The position numbers and the translations under genes are program-made. DNA of 9,430 bases from an uncultured Rhizobiaceae group bacterium (GTDB lineage Bacteria > Pseudomonadota > Alphaproteobacteria > Rhizobiales > Rhizobiaceae), in contig CALAIO010000227.1 in NCBI GenBank assembly GCA_937923355.1, positions 1-9,430 of the forward strand, written 5' to 3'. The number at the start of each line of letters is the position of its first letter. Within the stretch, counting starts at the first letter, position 1. Below are positions 7,585-9,430 of this stretch, piece after piece. The notes under the pieces were generated by a model. The model was not told the DNA's origin, ran no database searches, and saw nothing but the letters and a program-made list of their open reading frames with translations.

Positions 7585-8217
7585 ATGAACACTCCAAATT
7601 TACCAATGATAATCCCTCAGCGTCATGCATGGAATCGAGGCCGAATTATTGGGCAAAAACGTCCATTAATGCCTAAACACGTCTGGGCAATTCGTGTCCG
7701 ATTGGAATTAGCACAAAACCATCGAGACCTTGCCCTTTTTAATACTGCGATAGACAGTAAACTTCGTGGTTGTGATTTAGTGTGTCTTAGAGTGTCAGAT
7801 GTATATACTGCTGGCCGAATAAAAGAACGGACATCAATCCTTCAAAGTAAAACTGGCAAACCAGTACAATTTGAAATAACCGAGGGTACTAGAAAATCGC
7901 TTCAAGATTGGATCAGCCATCCAGGAATGACTGGCTGCGACTTTCTTTGGCCAAGCAGGTTTCATGCACCTGATCATATCTCAACTAGACAATACGCGAG
8001 ATTAGCAAAAGACTGGGTTGCTTCAATAGGATTGGAACCGAGCGCATATGGAACACATTCACTAAGAAGAACTAAGGCTGCTCAGATTTATAAAAAGACA
8101 GGGAACTTACGAGCAGTACAACTTCTACTTGGTCACACCAAGATGGATAGCACCGTTCGTTATCTTGGAGTTGAGTTAGAAGATGCTCTAGCAATTTCTG
8201 AAGGCGTCGAAATTTAA
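7585..8217 (+). CDS. Short tyrosine recombinase/integrase, catalytic domain only
   Basis: Site-specific DNA recombinase of the phage-integrase (tyrosine) family. I choose ATG 7585 (210 aa) because AGGAG at 7572-7576 is 8 bases upstream; an in-frame GTG at 7558 lacks such a site. All catalytic residues are visible: R61 (SKLRGCDL), K89 (SKTGKP), H158 and R161 (THSLRR), H184 (LLLGH) and nucleophile Y193 (TVRYLGV). Typical integrases of 300-450 aa carry an N-terminal arm-binding and/or core-binding domain. Here only about 50 residues precede the catalytic domain, so the usual core-binding domain is absent or very reduced. The protein is intact rather than decayed. It sits between the metal operon and alpA, bracketed by imperfect direct repeats. 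Whether it moves the island or only itself, or helps another integrase, cannot be told. Confidence 0.92.
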   Translation: MNTPNLPMIIPQRHAWNRGRIIGQKRPLMPKHVWAIRVRLELAQNHRDLALFNTAIDSKLRGCDLVCLRVSDVYTAGRIKERTSILQSKTGKPVQFEITEGTRKSLQDWISHPGMTGCDFLWPSRFHAPDHISTRQYARLAKDWVASIGLEPSAYGTHSLRRTKAAQIYKKTGNLRAVQLLLGHTKMDSTVRYLGVELEDALAISEGVEI

Positions 8218-8227
8218 GTGTAATCTT

Positions 8228-8249
8228 GGGCTGGTGTCATCGCTGGCCC
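8228..8249 (+). terminator. Possible weak hairpin after the integrase gene
   Basis: Ten bases after the integrase stop, a 22-base segment beginning GGGCTGG and ending CTGGCCC folds into a nine-pair stem that includes three G-U pairs, with a four-base loop. No U-run follows directly, so it is at best a weak terminator or a transcript 3'-end stabiliser. Confidence 0.3.
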
Positions 8250-8268
8250 ATATCTAGTCAATGTCAGC
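8250..8268 (+). repeat. Right direct repeat flanking the short integrase gene
   Basis: This is the partner of the repeat at 7523-7538, carrying a three-base insertion (AGT) after ATATCT. It starts 32 bases after the integrase stop codon, directly next to the hairpin at 8228-8249. Confidence 0.4.
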
Positions 8269-8338
8269 TTTTCTATTTATTGTATGGATGCCTCAGAGCT
8301 GACCAAGGTCTCCTTTCCCCCAATTCCTGCCAAAATAG

Positions 8339-8364
8339 AAAAGTCGACATCCCTGCCGACTTTT
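8339..8364 (-). terminator. Bidirectional intrinsic terminator between integrase and alpA
   Basis: A perfect 8-base inverted repeat, AAAAGTCG and CGACTTTT, encloses a 10-base loop. On the - strand it lies 30 bases past the alpA stop, and the T-rich stem end is followed by CTATTTT, giving a good U-tract. On the + strand the stem also ends in TTTT, so it may stop transcription from the integrase side as well. Position between two convergent genes supports a shared terminator. Confidence 0.7.
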
Positions 8365-8393
8365 CCGCTCCGGTGAGGGAGCATCAGATATGT

Positions 8394-8570
8394 TTAACGT
8401 GCATCAATACGTATCTGAAGCCACTCCAATACTTCTTCTTCAATCCATCCCACTCTACAGTTGCCAAGCTTTACCCGCTTAGGGAACTCACCTGAAGCCT
8501 CTAGACGTGCAATGTGTTGTGGAGAGTAAAGAACTAACTCCTTCAACTGACGTTTGTTTAACAATTTCAT
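8394..8570 (-). CDS. alpA: AlpA-family small DNA-binding regulator (excision/transcription factor)
   Basis: This 58-aa winged-helix/MerR-like protein of the AlpA family usually activates integrase expression or acts as an excision factor in prophages and genomic islands. The sequence shows the family pattern: MKLLNKRQLKEL start, a helix-turn-helix region with YSPQHIARLEASGEFPKRV (residues 15-33), then GNCRVGWIEEEVLEWLQ (36-52). I choose ATG 8570 because AAGGAG lies 8 bases upstream; a longer in-frame start at 8597 would place that site inside the coding region. The gene is complete and convergent with the short integrase. It has its own promoter and a structured leader (8571-8631). No integrase gene lies between it and the tRNA. 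Its target is unknown; autoregulation, or regulation of a recombinase elsewhere in the island, is plausible. Confidence 0.88.
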   Translation of the reverse strand: MKLLNKRQLKELVLYSPQHIARLEASGEFPKRVKLGNCRVGWIEEEVLEWLQIRIDAR

Positions 8571-8578
8571 CACGATTA

Positions 8579-8594
8579 CTCCTTGGATAAGGAG
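8579..8594 (-). promoter_or_regulatory. Hairpin sequestering the alpA ribosome-binding site
   Basis: On the alpA transcript, CUCCUU is followed by the loop AUCC and then AAGGAG, a perfect 6-pair stem. The 3' arm is the Shine-Dalgarno sequence of alpA, 8 bases before ATG 8570. The stem would hide the site from ribosomes unless opened, suggesting translational control of this regulator. Confidence 0.5.
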
Positions 8595-8605
8595 CATCGC
8601 GATGC
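8594..8605 (-). repeat. 12-base perfect palindrome in the alpA leader
   Basis: GCATCGCGATGC reads the same on both strands and abuts the ribosome-site hairpin, sharing one base with it. In DNA it could be a site for a dimeric regulator, possibly the AlpA protein itself. As RNA it gives only a weak 4-pair stem. Confidence 0.45.
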
Positions 8606-8609
8606 CCCG

Positions 8610-8635
8610 TAGGGTTGATATTCCCTAGGGTGATT
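8610..8635. promoter_or_regulatory. Candidate operator repeats at the alpA transcription start
   Basis: TAGGGTTGAT (8610-8619) is echoed by TAGGGTGATT (8626-8635), two near-identical blocks in the same direction 16 bases apart. CCCTAGGG (8623-8630) is an 8-base palindrome, and TAGGG/CCCTA form a 5-pair inverted repeat. The block covers the predicted alpA transcription start, a suitable position for a repressor. Confidence 0.35.
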
Positions 8636-8637
8636 TG

Positions 8638-8666
8638 ATTATCTTGTTGTTGGGCGGCAGTGTAAA
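8638..8666 (-). promoter_or_regulatory. Sigma-70-type promoter of alpA
   Basis: On the - strand, TTTACA (8666-8661) is separated by exactly 17 bases from GATAAT (8643-8638). These match the -35 and -10 consensus at five of six bases each. Transcription would begin near 8631, leaving a leader of about 60 bases before alpA. Confidence 0.6.
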
Positions 8667-8782
8667 CCAAAAAATCTCTAAGCTGGATTTAGTATGATTG
8701 CATCAACCAAGTAATATTATAGCTGAACATATAAGCTCAGAAATGAAGGTGGATGAAAAGGTGGTTCAATTTTCCACAAAAT

Positions 8783-8814
8783 TTAATAATTCAATGAAAT
8801 CAATACGTTATTAA
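8783..8814. repeat. AT-only inverted repeat next to the tRNA 3' end
   Basis: TTAATAA (8783-8789) and TTATTAA (8808-8814) form a 7-base inverted repeat 6 bases from the tRNA CCA end, on the island side. It could be a binding site within an attachment region, but AT-rich DNA produces such pairs easily. Confidence 0.2.
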
Positions 8815-8820
8815 AGTAAG

Positions 8821-8905
<85 letters not shown>

Positions 8906-8941
8906 TGGTTTGGAGCTGATTAATATCAGCTTGGTGAGGGG

Positions 8942-8970
8942 GTTATAGGGGGCTTCGCGCAGAAATCCAA
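8942..8970 (-). promoter_or_regulatory. Promoter of tRNA-Leu
   Basis: On the - strand, TTGGAT (8970-8965) and TATAAC (8947-8942) are 17 bases apart, close to the sigma-70 consensus. A C-rich stretch follows the -10, as often seen in stable-RNA promoters. Transcription would start about 30 bases before the tRNA. A 6-base inverted repeat, GCTGAT-TAAT-ATCAGC (8915-8930), lies in the short leader. Confidence 0.6.
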
Positions 8971-9084
8971 GTGAAAAAATCACCTTTTTGAATGAATTTT
9001 TGAATTTTTCTCAAAAGTCCTAAGTTGGCGTGAAAAAGTTTATAAAATAATCAATATGCCCAAAAATTAGGCAAATAAGCAGTT

Positions 9085-9107
9085 TTATTCTGCGATCACC
9101 AGAATAA
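9085..9107. promoter_or_regulatory. 23-base dyad upstream of glnB, candidate operator or hairpin
   Basis: TTATTCTG and CAGAATAA form a perfect 8-base inverted repeat around a 7-base centre, 92 bases before the glnB start. It could bind a dimeric regulator of glnB or act as a hairpin in a leader transcript. No strong sigma-70 or sigma-54 promoter could be placed with confidence in 8971-9199, which holds no gene that I can support. Confidence 0.4.
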
Positions 9108-9175
9108 TTCGTGTCTTGCATCCCACAAAAATTAAATTCTCTTGTCGACTATACAATAACATAGCAAATATCTGA

Positions 9176-9430
<255 letters not shown>

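Noticed and set aside
8226..8495. Open frame of 89 codons on the + strand between the integrase and alpA
   Set aside because: It runs through the terminator hairpin and overlaps alpA antisense, has no ribosome-binding site, and its composition does not look like a protein.
9025..9040. Possible sigma-54 promoter for glnB (TTGGCGTG and following bases)
   Set aside because: The -24 GG is present but the GC required ten bases later is TT, so the match fails at an essential position.

Overview
The window looks like the right-hand end of an integrated genomic island in an alphaproteobacterium, most likely of the Rhizobiales/Hyphomicrobiales type and of moderate to low GC. The host call rests on the incomplete gene at the right edge, a GlnB-type P-II protein whose first 77 residues read like rhizobial GlnB. 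No 16S rRNA or other strong taxonomic marker is present, so the host call is an inference.

Left three quarters (about 29-7424, + strand): a tight four-gene operon for a tripartite heavy-metal RND efflux system. The order is periplasmic adaptor (CusB/CzcB-like, with an unusual extra N-terminal domain), inner-membrane pump (CusA/CzcA-like, 1036 aa), a secreted His-rich protein of unknown family (403 aa), and an outer-membrane factor lipoprotein (TolC/CusC-like). Gaps between genes are 1, 14 and 4 bases, with no internal promoter or terminator seen. The adaptor, pump and outer-membrane factor should form one conduit from periplasm to outside. The His-rich protein and the His-rich segments of the adaptor probably bind or hand over the metal in the periplasm. 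The metal cannot be read with certainty: the CusA methionine triad is absent, while His-rich sites abound. No metal-responsive regulator is in the window.

Middle (7425-8600): mobile-element genes. A short tyrosine recombinase (210 aa, catalytic domain only, all catalytic residues present) lies between imperfect 16/19-base direct repeats. Convergent to it is a 58-aa AlpA-family excision regulator on the - strand. A hairpin terminator lies between the two. The alpA gene has a clear promoter and a structured leader in which the ribosome-binding site is predicted to sit inside a hairpin.

Right part (8601-9430): a tRNA-Leu(UAG) gene on the - strand with encoded CCA and its own promoter, then glnB on the + strand, cut by the window edge. 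The 3' end of the tRNA points toward the island, the usual arrangement when tRNA 3' ends serve as attachment sites. The tRNA is therefore the likely junction between island and core chromosome. The most unusual signals are the probable internal signal-peptidase site in the adaptor, the repeated AxA-His mature N-termini, the duplicated H-x12-H-x-H-P module of the 403-aa protein, and the structured alpA leader.
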